Shown: positions 8,896 through 18,010, numbered from the stretch's first letter. The stretch: DNA of 55,018 nucleotides from an uncultured Verrucomicrobia subdivision 3 bacterium (GCA_903850425.1 CAINLR010000016.1:1-55018); one strand, 5' to 3'. Notes: generated from the sequence alone by a model not told the origin. Made by a program: numbers and translations.

Positions 8896-9714
8896 TCAAC
8901 CGCCGCTCCACTGCGCTTGCGGCCAGAGTTTCAGAAAGGCCAGTTGCGCCTCACGGTCGGGCAAATCTTCGAGCTTAAGGTTATTCAAGAAGCGCGGCGG
9001 GTAACCCGTCTCGAACGTGATGACACTGACGATTTGATGATCCACGGCGAACACCGCCCGCCAGGCCCCGCAGCCAATGACGAATTGCGCCGCACCGCGC
9101 CGCCGGATGCGGCGCGTGCGATGCGGCGCGGGATCGCGCGAGAGTAATTCGAACAGGCGCGGACAGAAATCAATCTGCCAGTGCGCGCGCAGCCATTCCG
9201 CTTGCGTCTCGGCGAGCGGCGAGAGACCCACGGAAAATTGCGGCGGCGCGGTGAGCGCGGAGGCCACTTCCTCCGTCCAGCCGCCGCCCGCATCGGGAAA
9301 CGCATCGTAAGCGGCAATGTAAGGCTTGATATCAAAGATGGGCGTGCCATCCACCAGGTCGCACGCGCCGAGCAGCAGTTTACGGCCGCTGACGCTGAGG
9401 AGTTGCACCGGTGTCAAGCCGAGTGGATTGGGCCGATGCGGTGAGCGCGTGGCGAAGACGCCACGGCGCTTGGCCGGGCCGCGTGGCGGCAACACCAGCG
9501 GCCGCCAGGTCTGGTTCCGATGAAACCACCAGAGCAGCCAGATGCGTGAAAAGCCGGCGAGATCCTGCAAGGCCTTTTCGTAATCGCAATCCGGCAGCAG
9601 TTCCAAGATGTTCTGTTCGGGCGCGGCCTCCGAGGGTTGGTGCAAGGCATGGAATTTCATCGGCTTTTGCGTGCGGATGAAGCCGATCGGCTGCAATGTC
9701 AGCGTGGTGGACAA
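8896..9714 (-). CDS. trmO: tRNA (N6-threonylcarbamoyladenosine-37) methyltransferase, TrmO/TsaA family
   Basis: 272 residues beginning at a TTG (9712-9714) directly before the conserved QPIGFIRT strand. No ATG or GTG lies upstream in frame. The TrmO beta-barrel motifs are present: IGFIRT, the SRIWLLWWFHRN segment, RGVFATRSPHRPNPLGLT (the SAM-binding signature of the family, about residues 87-104), and GTPIFDIKPYI. The C-terminal half (residues 150-272) is the extra domain seen in longer TrmO proteins. TrmO uses S-adenosylmethionine to N-methylate t6A37 in tRNA-Thr decoding ACY codons. The start codon is the weakest part of the call; the identity is firm. Confidence 0.88.
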   Translation of the reverse strand: MSTTLTLQPIGFIRTQKPMKFHALHQPSEAAPEQNILELLPDCDYEKALQDLAGFSRIWLLWWFHRNQTWRPLVLPPRGPAKRRGVFATRSPHRPNPLGLTPVQLLSVSGRKLLLGACDLVDGTPIFDIKPYIAAYDAFPDAGGGWTEEVASALTAPPQFSVGLSPLAETQAEWLRAHWQIDFCPRLFELLSRDPAPHRTRRIRRRGAAQFVIGCGAWRAVFAVDHQIVSVITFETGYPPRFLNNLKLEDLPDREAQLAFLKLWPQAQWSGG

Positions 9715-9778
9715 TGGTAATGTGGTTGTGAAATCTGGTGGCGCATGGCCCGCCAGATTTGATGGCGCGCAGATTACC

Positions 9779-10024
9779 TCATGCCCGGCGCGGGCGCGAA
9801 ATATTTTGAGCCAGCGAAAAACCGCAAAGGCGATGGTGATCCACGCATCGCCACGCCCCGGTCAGCGTGGCGGCATGGGCAACAATGGCATCGGCCGCGA
9901 CGTGACCGGCCATTCGACACATCAAAATACCGAGCACGAATCCAACGCGCAACCCAGCGCCACGCTCTCCATGAGGCGTCGCGGAAGTGATCGTGGCGAA
10001 GTTTGTGGCCACTTCATGCCACAT
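9779..10024 (-). pseudogene. Possible decayed small membrane protein
   Basis: An 81-codon frame (ATG 10024) encodes a hydrophobic stretch VGFVLGILMCRMAGHVAADA, then loses protein-like character after TLTGAWR. An adjacent minus-strand frame then continues with a membrane-like segment (DAWITIAFAVFRWLKIF) and stays open into the TrmO start. This looks like one small two-helix membrane protein split by a frameshift, but the codon pattern is weak and no family is recognised. Random hydrophobic coding is a real alternative. Confidence 0.25.
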
Positions 10025-10174
10025 GACAATCAGCAAGGTTGGCTTATTATTTGGTCCGCGTCACATAAACAGAAGTTTGCGCGGGTGATTCGTTAACTCC
10101 GGCAAAATTCGGGCTGGAATCAGGATCACTGACAAATTTACAGCGCTCAAAGCCGTGAGCACGCGAGTTGGCGG

Positions 10175-10360
10175 CAGCCATAAGATGGTTGGCAGGCGAT
10201 GGCAGGCTCCAGACAGAGTTTGGATGGCCGGACGCCGCATAAGATGGGCCGTCCAGGCCGGCGCAAGGATTTAGAATTTGTGGAGGGCGTGGTTTCCCTC
10301 CACAACATAGACAGTGGATTGGGTTGATGAGGTGCCTCGGGTGGGACACCTCATTTTTTT
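10175..10360 (+). ncRNA. Candidate structured non-coding RNA ending in a terminator
   Basis: On the plus strand, where no gene is present, a series of stems is followed by a T-run. Stem 1, CAGCCA/TGGTTG (10175-10180 with 10186-10191, one G-U), has loop TAAGA. Stem 2, GGATGGCC/GGCCGTCC (10222-10229 with 10247-10254, one G-U), encloses a second CATAAGATGG. Stem 3 is a perfect 10-bp TTGTGGAGGG/CCCTCCACAA (10278-10287 with 10296-10305). Stem 4 is ATGAGGTG/CACCTCAT (10327-10334 with 10347-10354), leading into seven T. The ten-base CATAAGATGG occurs at 10179 and 10238. It does not match RNase P, tmRNA, SRP or 6S RNA motifs known to me. The 5' end and promoter are undefined. Confidence 0.45.
10327..10360 (+). 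terminator. Rho-independent terminator
   Basis: Perfect 8-bp stem ATGAGGTG (10327-10334)/CACCTCAT (10347-10354) followed by TTTTTTT (10354-10360). The T-run is on the plus strand only, so it ends a plus-strand transcript even though the coding genes on both sides are on the minus strand. Confidence 0.75.
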
Positions 10361-10429
10361 AGCGGGAAGGAAGCCGAACCACGGTCCCGCGCTGCGCGAC
10401 AGCTAACCAGGCGCTGCGTTGCTGGCAAT

Positions 10430-11275
10430 TTATTTGAGCGCCTGCCGCAAAAATTTCAATCCCTTCACGGCAATTCCTGTCCGCGTCGGCTCAATGCGTC
10501 GCCAGATCGCGGCGGCGCGCGCGATGACTTTCACATCCTGGGTAAACGACTCGATGACCACGTCGCCATCATAACGAATGTCCTTGAGCGCCTTGGCAAT
10601 GGATTTCCAATCCGTGTGATCGCCGCCGGGCGTGCCGCGGTCGCTGCCGCAGGCATGAAAATGCCCGAGGTGCTTGCCGGCCTTGCGAATGGCGTCGGCT
10701 GAAAACTTTTCCTCGATGTTCATATGGAACGTGTCGAGGTGCAGTTTGAGCGCCGGACTGCCGACCGCCTTGATCAGCTTGAGTCCTTGCTCGCAAGTGT
10801 TGATGAAGTCCGATTCAAAACGGTTCAGCGGTTCGAGGCAGACTTGGCGACCTTGGATTTCGGCGAATTCACACAGGGTTTTTAAGTTCTTCACCACCGT
10901 CTTCCATTGCTGTTTGTATTCACTTGGCGAAACGGCATCCGCACGACCCACCGCAGAATACACCGGCCCAATCAGCGATGGGCAATCAAGCACGACCATC
11001 TGATTAATCAGCGCCAGCAAGTATGCCAGTGAGGTATCCTGCTGTGCGCGCGTGCCACGCAGATCGCGCTCCGGCCCCAAGGCGGCGCAGACGGAACCGC
11101 AAACCAGCCCGTGCCGGTCCAGTTCGCGTTTCACATGCGCGGGGTCAATGTGCGCGGGATCTTCGATCGCAAGCTCCACTGAATCGAAACCCCATTCCTT
11201 GAATTTGGGAAATAGTTTCGTGCTGGCGTTGGTGAATGGGGAAGTAAACAGAAAGGTGTTGATGCCAAATTTCAT
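10430..11275 (-). CDS. Sugar phosphate isomerase/epimerase (tagatose/psicose 3-epimerase-like TIM barrel)
   Basis: 281 residues from ATG 11275, with no signal peptide, so it is cytoplasmic. The xylose-isomerase-like TIM barrel of ketose 3-epimerases is clear: MKFGINTFLFTSPF at the first strand, GFDSVELAIEDP on the second, and the metal-site segments VCLEPLNRFE (Glu near 150), LHLDTFHMNIEE (Asp and His near 183-186), HFHACGSDRGTPG and VVIESFT (Glu near 250). This set of Glu/Asp/His/Glu ligands is typical of D-tagatose/D-psicose 3-epimerases. It is the last gene of a minus-strand run after the GH29 and heparinase-like genes (146-base gap), so it probably processes a sugar released by them. The exact substrate cannot be read from the sequence. 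Confidence 0.85.
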   Translation of the reverse strand: MKFGINTFLFTSPFTNASTKLFPKFKEWGFDSVELAIEDPAHIDPAHVKRELDRHGLVCGSVCAALGPERDLRGTRAQQDTSLAYLLALINQMVVLDCPSLIGPVYSAVGRADAVSPSEYKQQWKTVVKNLKTLCEFAEIQGRQVCLEPLNRFESDFINTCEQGLKLIKAVGSPALKLHLDTFHMNIEEKFSADAIRKAGKHLGHFHACGSDRGTPGGDHTDWKSIAKALKDIRYDGDVVIESFTQDVKVIARAAAIWRRIEPTRTGIAVKGLKFLRQALK

Positions 11276-11421
11276 AGTGATGCGTTAGTTTGTGCGCGGG
11301 CGGGCAACTTCAAAAGCAAATTAAATCATTATCCACCGCGAACCGAAACCGCCGCCGCACGTTTTGAGAAATGAGCTTCAATGCTTCCGTATTTGGCGCG
11401 GCCGCGACAAACGGGCAATTT

Positions 11422-13584
11422 TCAATGGACCGCCAGCACTTCCGCGCTCGGCCACGCCGCGTGTCCGGGCCCGTCCGCCACGATGTGTTTTTGCCGTGGG
11501 TTCACCAGCAAGGCCCGCTGCAAGTGGCCCGCGCTCACTTGCACCAGCAGCGCGTCGGACCGGTTTAATTTTTGGCCCGAGGCATCGGTCACGTCGGAAA
11601 CCGTTAGCTCGACCGGCGCGCCGTCCAATGAGATCGCCCACACGAACGCGGTGTTCCGCGTGCGCCGCCGCTGCACCAGCAGCGGCACGAGGTCCTCGGT
11701 CGTTTTCAACAGACCGTAGCCGGTGAGGACTTCGGTCAATTCTCCGCCGGCCAGCGTCACCGCCGCGCTCCAGTCATCCGCCAATTTCGTCCGCAAGGCC
11801 ACACCCGCGGCCGTGGCGCGCGTGGTGGTTTGCGAAAAAAACTGGTAGCCGGGAACGGTCGGCGGCGACCACGCCACACCCGCCGGCAGCGTTTCCCAGA
11901 CGCCGATTTGATGATAAGCCACATCGTAGGTGTGCGGCGCGTCGGCTTGAACTTGATCCACGATGACCACGCAGTTCGTTGTCAGCATCGCCACCGTGCG
12001 CGTGAAGCGCACATGAGCATTCGTATAGATTGGGCCGGCGTCGGTCACGGAAAACTCCACGCCGTTCGCGCTGCCAAACGCCAGGCAGTTGCCCTGCGCC
12101 GGTTGCTGGGATTGCGCATCCACAATCAGGGTGTTGTGAGCGAAGCTGGTTTTGTCCCAGCCGGCGTGCAGCGGCGAGCCGTAGGCATGCGTGCCGGCAT
12201 CAGGCGAAACAACCTGGCCACGCGAGTAGAGGATGAATGAGTTCTTGTCGGGATGGCCGTGACCGCCGCCGTGCGGCCCGTATTTCAAACCCAGCCAGGT
12301 GGCGCTGGTCCCCTGCCCTTGCTGCAAAACGGCATAGCCGCCGGCGGTGAGATTGCGGCTCTGCGTTTCGCTCACCGCCAGACTGGCGGGCGGCTTCGTC
12401 GTGCCGAATAACAACGCCATTCGGTTGTCGCGTTTGCCGAAGAGCGAAACATATTTGGCATCGTGAAAGCGCGCGAAGGCCAGTTCGTAGCTGGGTGCCC
12501 GCTCCCGCAATGGGGCAAAGCCGCTGTCGTTGAAATTCGGCAGCGTCAGGTTCGGCATGGCCAGCGCAAACGGCCCGTCGAACATGGCTTTCAATTTGAC
12601 GTCATATAAATCAATGCCACAGTTGCGCGCCGCTTCGGCCAGGGGCCAGAGCCCATCAATGGTAAAAAAGTGATAGCCGCTGCTGCCTTCAAGCCACAAC
12701 CCGTCGGCGTCCACGCCCTTGGCCAACTGCTGGCGAAAACCCTGCTTCGGATCGTCAATCGCCAGCGAAATCAGTTTTGAATCGCCCAGCAAAAATCCCG
12801 TGAGGCCAATGGCGCTGTTCTGGCGGCATTGGATATTATGGATGCCGTATTTTTGCGGGATGATGATTTCGTTGAGCGCGGGTCGCAGCATTTTCTCCTC
12901 GATGGTCTGGCGTTCGTCAGCGGTCAATGTGTCCCAGACCAGATCCGCGCCCTGCACTACCGTGATGAGCCAGGTCGCCTCCGAGAGCGATTGCGACGCG
13001 ACGTGACCGCCGCGCCGGCCGGGGCGGCCTTGATTGTCGTGAACCGGATACGAAAGATATTTGTCGGCGTAGGCGAGCAGGATTTCGCGCGCCCGCCCGG
13101 CGTAACGCGCGTCGCCCGTCACCTGAAAAATCAAGCCGTCATCCAGCGCCTGCTGCGCCAGATTCCCATGCGCGGTCGCCATTGCGTTGCCATCGAAATC
13201 CAGGGTGGCCTTGGACGGATCGCCCCGCAGGACGTGATCGCCGACGGGGCAAATGTGTTCCCATTGCCACGCGCCGAGCTTGCGGCCCCGCTTCAATGGC
13301 GCCCCATGTTCGGGGCAGACGTAGTTGTGGCTCCAGTTCCCGCCGCGCGGCGGCAGCTCGATCGGCTGCTTCAGAGCCTTGTCCGCGCTCGTTTTCAATT
13401 CGCCCCACGAAGCTTTGGCCCACGGCGCACTGGCAATGCGTTCCCGCAGTTCGACGATGCCATTCGAGTTCATCAATAAACGCGGATGCGGCGGCAAAGC
13501 GACCGGCTGCGAGAACGCCGGAGCCAAAACGACGAACAGCGAAAGCGACGCCAGCAGCAACTTCATTTGGTGAATCATTTTCAT
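11422..13584 (-). CDS. Heparinase II/III-family polysaccharide lyase, secreted
   Basis: 720 residues with a signal peptide (about 1-25, LLLASLSLFVVLAPAFS). The N-terminal half is an alpha/alpha toroid as in heparinase II/III and related lyases (HNIQCRQNSAIGL, GSSGYHFFTIDGLWPLAEAA). The C-terminal half is the heparinase II/III-like beta domain, with YGPHGGGHGHPDKNSFILY near 440 (the conserved His) and THAYGSPLHAGWDKTSFAHNTLI near 465 (conserved Tyr, then the His-Asn strand). Lyases of this type cleave uronic-acid-containing polymers by beta-elimination. The substrate (heparan-like, oligoalginate, or another glycuronan) is not settled by motif. The start is 19 bases after the stop of the GH29 gene, so the two form an operon. 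An N-terminal Cys/His segment (YVCPEHG, HICPVGDH) may bind metal. Confidence 0.85.
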   Translation of the reverse strand: MKMIHQMKLLLASLSLFVVLAPAFSQPVALPPHPRLLMNSNGIVELRERIASAPWAKASWGELKTSADKALKQPIELPPRGGNWSHNYVCPEHGAPLKRGRKLGAWQWEHICPVGDHVLRGDPSKATLDFDGNAMATAHGNLAQQALDDGLIFQVTGDARYAGRAREILLAYADKYLSYPVHDNQGRPGRRGGHVASQSLSEATWLITVVQGADLVWDTLTADERQTIEEKMLRPALNEIIIPQKYGIHNIQCRQNSAIGLTGFLLGDSKLISLAIDDPKQGFRQQLAKGVDADGLWLEGSSGYHFFTIDGLWPLAEAARNCGIDLYDVKLKAMFDGPFALAMPNLTLPNFNDSGFAPLRERAPSYELAFARFHDAKYVSLFGKRDNRMALLFGTTKPPASLAVSETQSRNLTAGGYAVLQQGQGTSATWLGLKYGPHGGGHGHPDKNSFILYSRGQVVSPDAGTHAYGSPLHAGWDKTSFAHNTLIVDAQSQQPAQGNCLAFGSANGVEFSVTDAGPIYTNAHVRFTRTVAMLTTNCVVIVDQVQADAPHTYDVAYHQIGVWETLPAGVAWSPPTVPGYQFFSQTTTRATAAGVALRTKLADDWSAAVTLAGGELTEVLTGYGLLKTTEDLVPLLVQRRRTRNTAFVWAISLDGAPVELTVSDVTDASGQKLNRSDALLVQVSAGHLQRALLVNPRQKHIVADGPGHAAWPSAEVLAVH

Positions 13585-13603
13585 TGAATCTAAACCGTGA
13601 TGC

Positions 13604-15010
13604 TCACTGAACGGCCGGTGCGCCCTTGATTTTCAAAACCAAGGTGGAAGAAAATTTGCCGGGTGCGGTCATCGGCACTTCCACGACAACTCCCGCTGCC
13701 GTCGAGAAAGACTTGAGCTTCGACCCATCAGCCAGAACGGCCGCCGAGACAACCTCGTTCCTCAAACCGGGCACGAGCAACCGGCCATCCGCCGGCCAGT
13801 CGAAAACGTGCAAATAAAGGATCTCGCCCTTTTGGGTGACACGCCCCCATGCTGGCGGCACCGGCAGCGGACTTTGCATCGTGCCGTAAATCGCCACGCC
13901 ATTAACCTTCATCCAATCGCCCATTTCCTTTAGTCCTTCGATGGACGGTTCGGGAATCAAACCTTCGCTCGTCGGCCCGACGTTCAGGAGAAAGTTTCCG
14001 CCTTTGCTCGCAATGTCCACCAGATTGCGCACGAGGGTTTCGGTGGATTTCCATTCGTGGTCATAGGCGCGATAACCCCAGGTGCGGTTCATCGTCATGC
14101 AGGTTTCCCAGTCGCTGGCGAGCGCGTTGGTGGGAATTTTATTTTCCGGAGTGCCGAAATCGCCGGTGAGTTTTTTGGAATCGAGCCGGTTGTTGCTGAT
14201 GATGCCCGGCTGCAGGTTCAGCAGCGGCAAAAGTTTTTCGGCGCGCTCCGACGTCATGCCCGTCGGCGTGTCCCACCAGATGACGGCCACTTTGCCGTAA
14301 TTGGAAAGCAGCTCCTTGACCTGCGGGATGTCCACGGTCGCGATGAACTTGTCCATGTCGCCGTCCTGCGCCGGGTCCCAATGGCCGCCGCTGGCCGCGC
14401 CGCCGGGATGATTCCAGTCCTGCGCCTGCGAATAATAAAAGCCGAGCTTGATGCCCGCCTGTGCGCACGCGTCGGCAAGTTCCTTTAACGGGTCGCGCTT
14501 GAACGGCGTGGCGTCGTAAATGTTGAACGTGCTCGCCTGGGAATGAAACATCGCAAAACCGTCGTGATGTTTCGCGGTGATGACGATGTATTTCATGCCG
14601 GCGTTCTTGGCGATGCTGACCCATGCTTCCGCGTTGAATTTCACCGGGTTGAACTGCGCGGGAACTTTTTGGTAATCGGCCATGGAAATTTTGCCGCGGT
14701 TCATGATCCACTCCGCACCGCTGCGCGTGACGTTCGTGCCGTTCCAAGCGCCAGCGGGCACGGCATAAACGCCCCAGTGAATGAACATGCCAAAGCGCGC
14801 GTCGCGCCACCATTTCATGCGCTGCTCGTGCGACGCGCCAAATGCCTGCTGCCACGCCACCAGCGCCGGATTGTTCGTGTCGGCTGTCGCAGCCTGGGAA
14901 AACGACGGAGCGGGATTGTTCGTGGCGGCGGCGAATGCGCCCGGGTCCAAAAGAGCAAGGCCGAGCGCTATCCGCGACCAGCGGAACCAAGTTGTAAGGG
15001 GGTTTGGCAT
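13604..15010 (-). CDS. Alpha-L-fucosidase, GH29, secreted
   Basis: 468 residues from ATG 15010, with a hydrophobic N-terminal export signal (about 1-28, LGLALLDPGAFA). GH29 hallmarks are in order: WWRDARFGMFIHWGVYA (residues about 61-77), WIMNRGKISMADYQ, MKYIVITAKHHDGFAMFHS (about 140-158), KLGFYYSQAQDWNHPGG, and VAVIWWDTPTGM, whose Asp near 247 is the expected catalytic nucleophile. GGNFLLNVGPTSEG (about 338-351) is also characteristic. The enzyme would release alpha-L-fucose from glycans in the periplasm or outside the cell. It leads the minus-strand arm of the divergent locus, followed 19 bases on by the heparinase-family lyase. The fucose-binding histidines in the KHHDG motif are present. 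Confidence 0.93.
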   Translation of the reverse strand: MPNPLTTWFRWSRIALGLALLDPGAFAAATNNPAPSFSQAATADTNNPALVAWQQAFGASHEQRMKWWRDARFGMFIHWGVYAVPAGAWNGTNVTRSGAEWIMNRGKISMADYQKVPAQFNPVKFNAEAWVSIAKNAGMKYIVITAKHHDGFAMFHSQASTFNIYDATPFKRDPLKELADACAQAGIKLGFYYSQAQDWNHPGGAASGGHWDPAQDGDMDKFIATVDIPQVKELLSNYGKVAVIWWDTPTGMTSERAEKLLPLLNLQPGIISNNRLDSKKLTGDFGTPENKIPTNALASDWETCMTMNRTWGYRAYDHEWKSTETLVRNLVDIASKGGNFLLNVGPTSEGLIPEPSIEGLKEMGDWMKVNGVAIYGTMQSPLPVPPAWGRVTQKGEILYLHVFDWPADGRLLVPGLRNEVVSAAVLADGSKLKSFSTAAGVVVEVPMTAPGKFSSTLVLKIKGAPAVQ

Positions 15011-15219
15011 AAAGGTGTTTGCTGGCGTCTATGGTGATGACGCTGCGCCCCGGGTCAAGGTTTCCCAAACAGCATTTCTGTCACCACCACTTGTCCGGAC
15101 GAGCGGGATGGGTAGTCGGTTCGTTGCCGGATTCGCATACTACGAGTTGAACTTTCTTGGTCGCTGGCGCAAACTGCGGGCGAATCCGACAAATACACTT
15201 TGGGTAAAATGACTGTGTC
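15011..15219. promoter_or_regulatory. Divergent control region of the polysaccharide locus
   Basis: 209 bases separate the starts of the minus arm (GH29) and the plus arm (alginate-lyase-family gene), so both promoters and any operator for the local XylR-like regulator should be here. On the plus side CAAATACACTTTGG (15190-15203) precedes the ATG by 16 bases. The same 14-mer stands before the ECF sigma gene. TAAAAT (15205-15210) is an alternative -10 box. No convincing -35 box or long operator palindrome was found. Confidence 0.45.
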
Positions 15220-16425
15220 ATGAAAAACAAAACCATCCTCGGCCTCGCGTTGGCCGTGGGAACCATGCTAGTTTCCAGTCTTCACGCGCAGCCAAAACTC
15301 GCCGAGGCCGTGGCCCGGATTGATCACGACCGTATTTTACGGCTGGCCAATCAGGCGCTGCAATTGAGGCCGCCCGCGGTCACCGACCATGTCGCCACGA
15401 ACAGCGCAGGCGGGATGCACGATTTTTTTTCGCAGGCCGATTACGCCTGGCCCAACCCGACCAACGCGACCGGCCGGCCTTACTTCACGCGCGACGGCGA
15501 ATCCAATCCCGACACGTTCAGCCATCACCGCATGGCGATGCGCGACATGAAGGACGCCGTGGCCGCGCTCGCCGCCGCTTACGTTTTGACCGGCGACGAC
15601 CAATACGTCCGCAAGTCCGTCGAGTTCCTCAAGATTTTCTTCCTCGACGAAACGACGCGGATGAATCCGCATCTGCAATACGCGCAGGCGGTTTTGGGCG
15701 CGCAGACGGGCAACGCCTACGGGGTGATTGACACGCTGCACCTCGCGGAGCTGCCGGTGGCCGTGCGCTGGCTCGAAAAATCCCCGGCGTTTCCGCCCGA
15801 AGTGGATCAGGGCTTGAGAAAATGGTTCGCGGATTACAGCAAATGGATCATCACGTCAACCAACGGCGTGAAGGAGATGAACAACGCCAACAACCACAGC
15901 ATCGCCTGCTTCGTGCAACTGGCGAGCTTTGCCACCTTCACCCGCGATGAGAAACTGCTGGAGCTTTGTCGCACGCGTTTCAAGACGGTGCTGCTGCCGG
16001 GGCAAATGACCAACAACGGAAGTTTTCCGCGCGAGCTGGCGCGCACCAAGCCCTACGGCTACTCCATTTTTCAGGCCGACAACCTGGCGATACTCTGCGT
16101 CCTGCTGTCCACGCCGGATGAGAATTTTTGGAAAATCAAACTGCCTGACGGGCGCACGCCCAAAAACGCGGTGGATTTCATTTATCCATATCTCGCCGAC
16201 AAACATCAATGGCTTGCGGACGGTCATAATAAAGATGTGATGCACTGGGACAACTGGCCGGTGCGCCAGCCGTGTCTGTTGTTTGCTTACGCCGAATTTG
16301 GCGATGAAAAATACTTCGACCTCTGGAAGAAACTGGCGGCCGACCCGGCGGATCTGGAAATCCGCCGCAATGTAGCGATCACGCAGCCGCTGTTGTGGCT
16401 GGCGAATCCCGCCGATGCAAAATAG
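15220..16425 (+). CDS. Alginate-lyase-family (PL5/PL38-like) polysaccharide lyase, secreted
   Basis: 401 residues. The signal peptide (LALAVGTMLVSSLHA, cut before QPK near 24) indicates export. The remainder is the all-helical toroid of the Alginate_lyase Pfam family: YAWPNPTNATGRPYFTRDGESNPDTF is split across the substrate groove (residues about 76-101), then GVIDTLHLAELPVA, EMNNANNHSIACFVQLA (Asn-His pair near 225) and ELARTKPYGYSIFQADNL (Tyr near 280), which correspond to the catalytic Asn/His/Tyr of this fold. Such enzymes eliminate uronate linkages in alginate or beta-glucuronan. It leads the plus arm, 55 bases before the GH27 gene. The exact polymer is uncertain, and PL38-type glucuronan lyase is as likely as alginate lyase. 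Confidence 0.82.
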   Translation: MKNKTILGLALAVGTMLVSSLHAQPKLAEAVARIDHDRILRLANQALQLRPPAVTDHVATNSAGGMHDFFSQADYAWPNPTNATGRPYFTRDGESNPDTFSHHRMAMRDMKDAVAALAAAYVLTGDDQYVRKSVEFLKIFFLDETTRMNPHLQYAQAVLGAQTGNAYGVIDTLHLAELPVAVRWLEKSPAFPPEVDQGLRKWFADYSKWIITSTNGVKEMNNANNHSIACFVQLASFATFTRDEKLLELCRTRFKTVLLPGQMTNNGSFPRELARTKPYGYSIFQADNLAILCVLLSTPDENFWKIKLPDGRTPKNAVDFIYPYLADKHQWLADGHNKDVMHWDNWPVRQPCLLFAYAEFGDEKYFDLWKKLAADPADLEIRRNVAITQPLLWLANPADAK

Positions 16426-16480
16426 CCGCACCTTTGTTTGTGGAAAAAGCGCCCCACGCTCCCAAGCCGATGATCTAATT

Positions 16481-18010
16481 ATGAAAACCAACTTCACCAA
16501 AACAATGGTCTCCGCGCTGGTATTCGGCGCGGTCTTGATTCTGAATTCAGCCCGCGCCGCCGATTCGCCGGAAATCCGCACGCCCGCTGCACCAGCCACA
16601 CCCCGCATCAACGGCCCGGAAATTTTTGGCGTGCGCCCGGATCATCCGTTCCTCTACCACATCCCCGCGACCGGCGACCGCCCGATGGCATTTTCCGCCG
16701 AGAAACTGCCCGACGGCTTAAAGCTGGATGCCGCGACCGGCAACATCACCGGCACGCTGCACAAAACAGGAAAATACAAGGTGACCTTCCACGCGAAAAA
16801 CTCCCTCGGCACGAGCGACAAGAAATTCAAGATCGTTGTCGGCGAAGCCATCGCGCTCACGCCGCCAATGGGCTGGAACAGTTGGAATCATTACGCCGGC
16901 CGCGTCACGCAGGAAATCATTTTGCAGAACGCCAAGGCCATGGCCGACTCCGGGCTGATCAATCACGGCTGGACCTACATGAACATTGATGACACCTGGC
17001 AAGGCGCGCGCGGCGGATCGTTCAACGGCATTCAAGGCAACGAGAAATTTCCGGAAATGAAAAAAATGTGCGACGACGTTCACGCGCTGGGATTGAAGAT
17101 TGGAATTTATTCCACGCCGTGGACGACTTCCTACGCGACGTTTATCGGCGGCAGCGCGGAAAATCCCGCAGGCACTTGGGAAAAACCAACGGTCACGAAA
17201 CAAGGCCGCATGAACAACAAGTCGCTGCCGTGGGCCATCGGCAAATATCATTTCGCCACCAACGATGCAGCGCAGTGGGCGGCGTGGGGCATTGATTATT
17301 TGAAGTATGACTGGAACCCGATTCAAGCGCCAGAAACGCAGGAGATGGCCGACGCGTTGCGCCACAGCGGGCGCGACATTATTTATAGTCTCTCGAACAA
17401 CTTGAATCCAACCAACGCGCCGTCGGTCACGCCGCTGGCCAATTGCTGGCGCACGAGCGGCGACATCAAGGCTAACTGGAAGTCCATGAGTGGAAAAGGA
17501 TTTGGCGAGGATAAATGGCTGAAGTTTTGCCGACCCGGCCATTGGAATGATCCCGACATGCTGGAAATCGCGACCAAAGAACGAAATCAGCCCGGCCTCA
17601 CGCCCGACGAGGAATACACTCACATCACGCTGTGGTGCTTGGTGTCGGCACCGTTGCTGCTGGCCAACGACTTCACTGACATGGATGCGTTCACGCGGAA
17701 CCTTTTGGAAAACGATGAAGTGCTCGCGGTGAATCAAGATGCGCTCGGCCAGCAGGCGGCAGGCATTGTCACCGACGGCGATTTGAAAATCTTCGCCAAA
17801 GACCTGGCGGACGGCTCGAAGGCGGTCGGACTTTTCAACACGGGCACCAACGGAACGCAGACAGTGACGGTGAAATGGAGTGACTTGAAAATCAGCGGCA
17901 GCCACAAGGTCCGCGACCTGTGGCGGCAAAAGGGCCTGGGCAATTTCAAAGCTGAATTCTCCCGGCCCGTCGCGCCGCACAGCGCGGAACTGGTGAAGAT
18001 TTCGCCGTGA
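16481..18010 (+). CDS. Alpha-galactosidase, GH27, with N-terminal putative Ig domain
   Basis: 509 residues from ATG 16481; the frame is open 66 bases earlier but overlaps the previous gene, and the ATG is followed directly by the signal peptide (LVFGAVLILNSARAA). Residues about 45-125 form a putative Ig (He_PIG) domain, LPDGLKLDAATGNITGTLH. The GH27 barrel starts at LTPPMGWNSWNHYAG, continues with YMNIDDTWQGARGG and DYLKYDWNP (Asp277, expected nucleophile), and has the acid/base segment RPGHWNDPDMLEI near 355. A C-terminal beta domain ends in APHSAELVKISP. It removes alpha-linked galactose (or related residues) from oligosaccharides or polymers. The Cys that follows the nucleophile in many GH27 enzymes is Asn here. 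It is probably co-transcribed with the upstream lyase. Confidence 0.92.
   Translation: MKTNFTKTMVSALVFGAVLILNSARAADSPEIRTPAAPATPRINGPEIFGVRPDHPFLYHIPATGDRPMAFSAEKLPDGLKLDAATGNITGTLHKTGKYKVTFHAKNSLGTSDKKFKIVVGEAIALTPPMGWNSWNHYAGRVTQEIILQNAKAMADSGLINHGWTYMNIDDTWQGARGGSFNGIQGNEKFPEMKKMCDDVHALGLKIGIYSTPWTTSYATFIGGSAENPAGTWEKPTVTKQGRMNNKSLPWAIGKYHFATNDAAQWAAWGIDYLKYDWNPIQAPETQEMADALRHSGRDIIYSLSNNLNPTNAPSVTPLANCWRTSGDIKANWKSMSGKGFGEDKWLKFCRPGHWNDPDMLEIATKERNQPGLTPDEEYTHITLWCLVSAPLLLANDFTDMDAFTRNLLENDEVLAVNQDALGQQAAGIVTDGDLKIFAKDLADGSKAVGLFNTGTNGTQTVTVKWSDLKISGSHKVRDLWRQKGLGNFKAEFSRPVAPHSAELVKISP

Noticed and set aside
10175..10360. RNase P, tmRNA, 6S or SRP RNA
   Set aside because: None of the conserved core motifs of these RNAs known to me is present.
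14139..15068. 309-codon minus-strand frame over the GH29 gene
   Set aside because: Same strand, shifted frame, His/Arg-rich shadow of the fucosidase.
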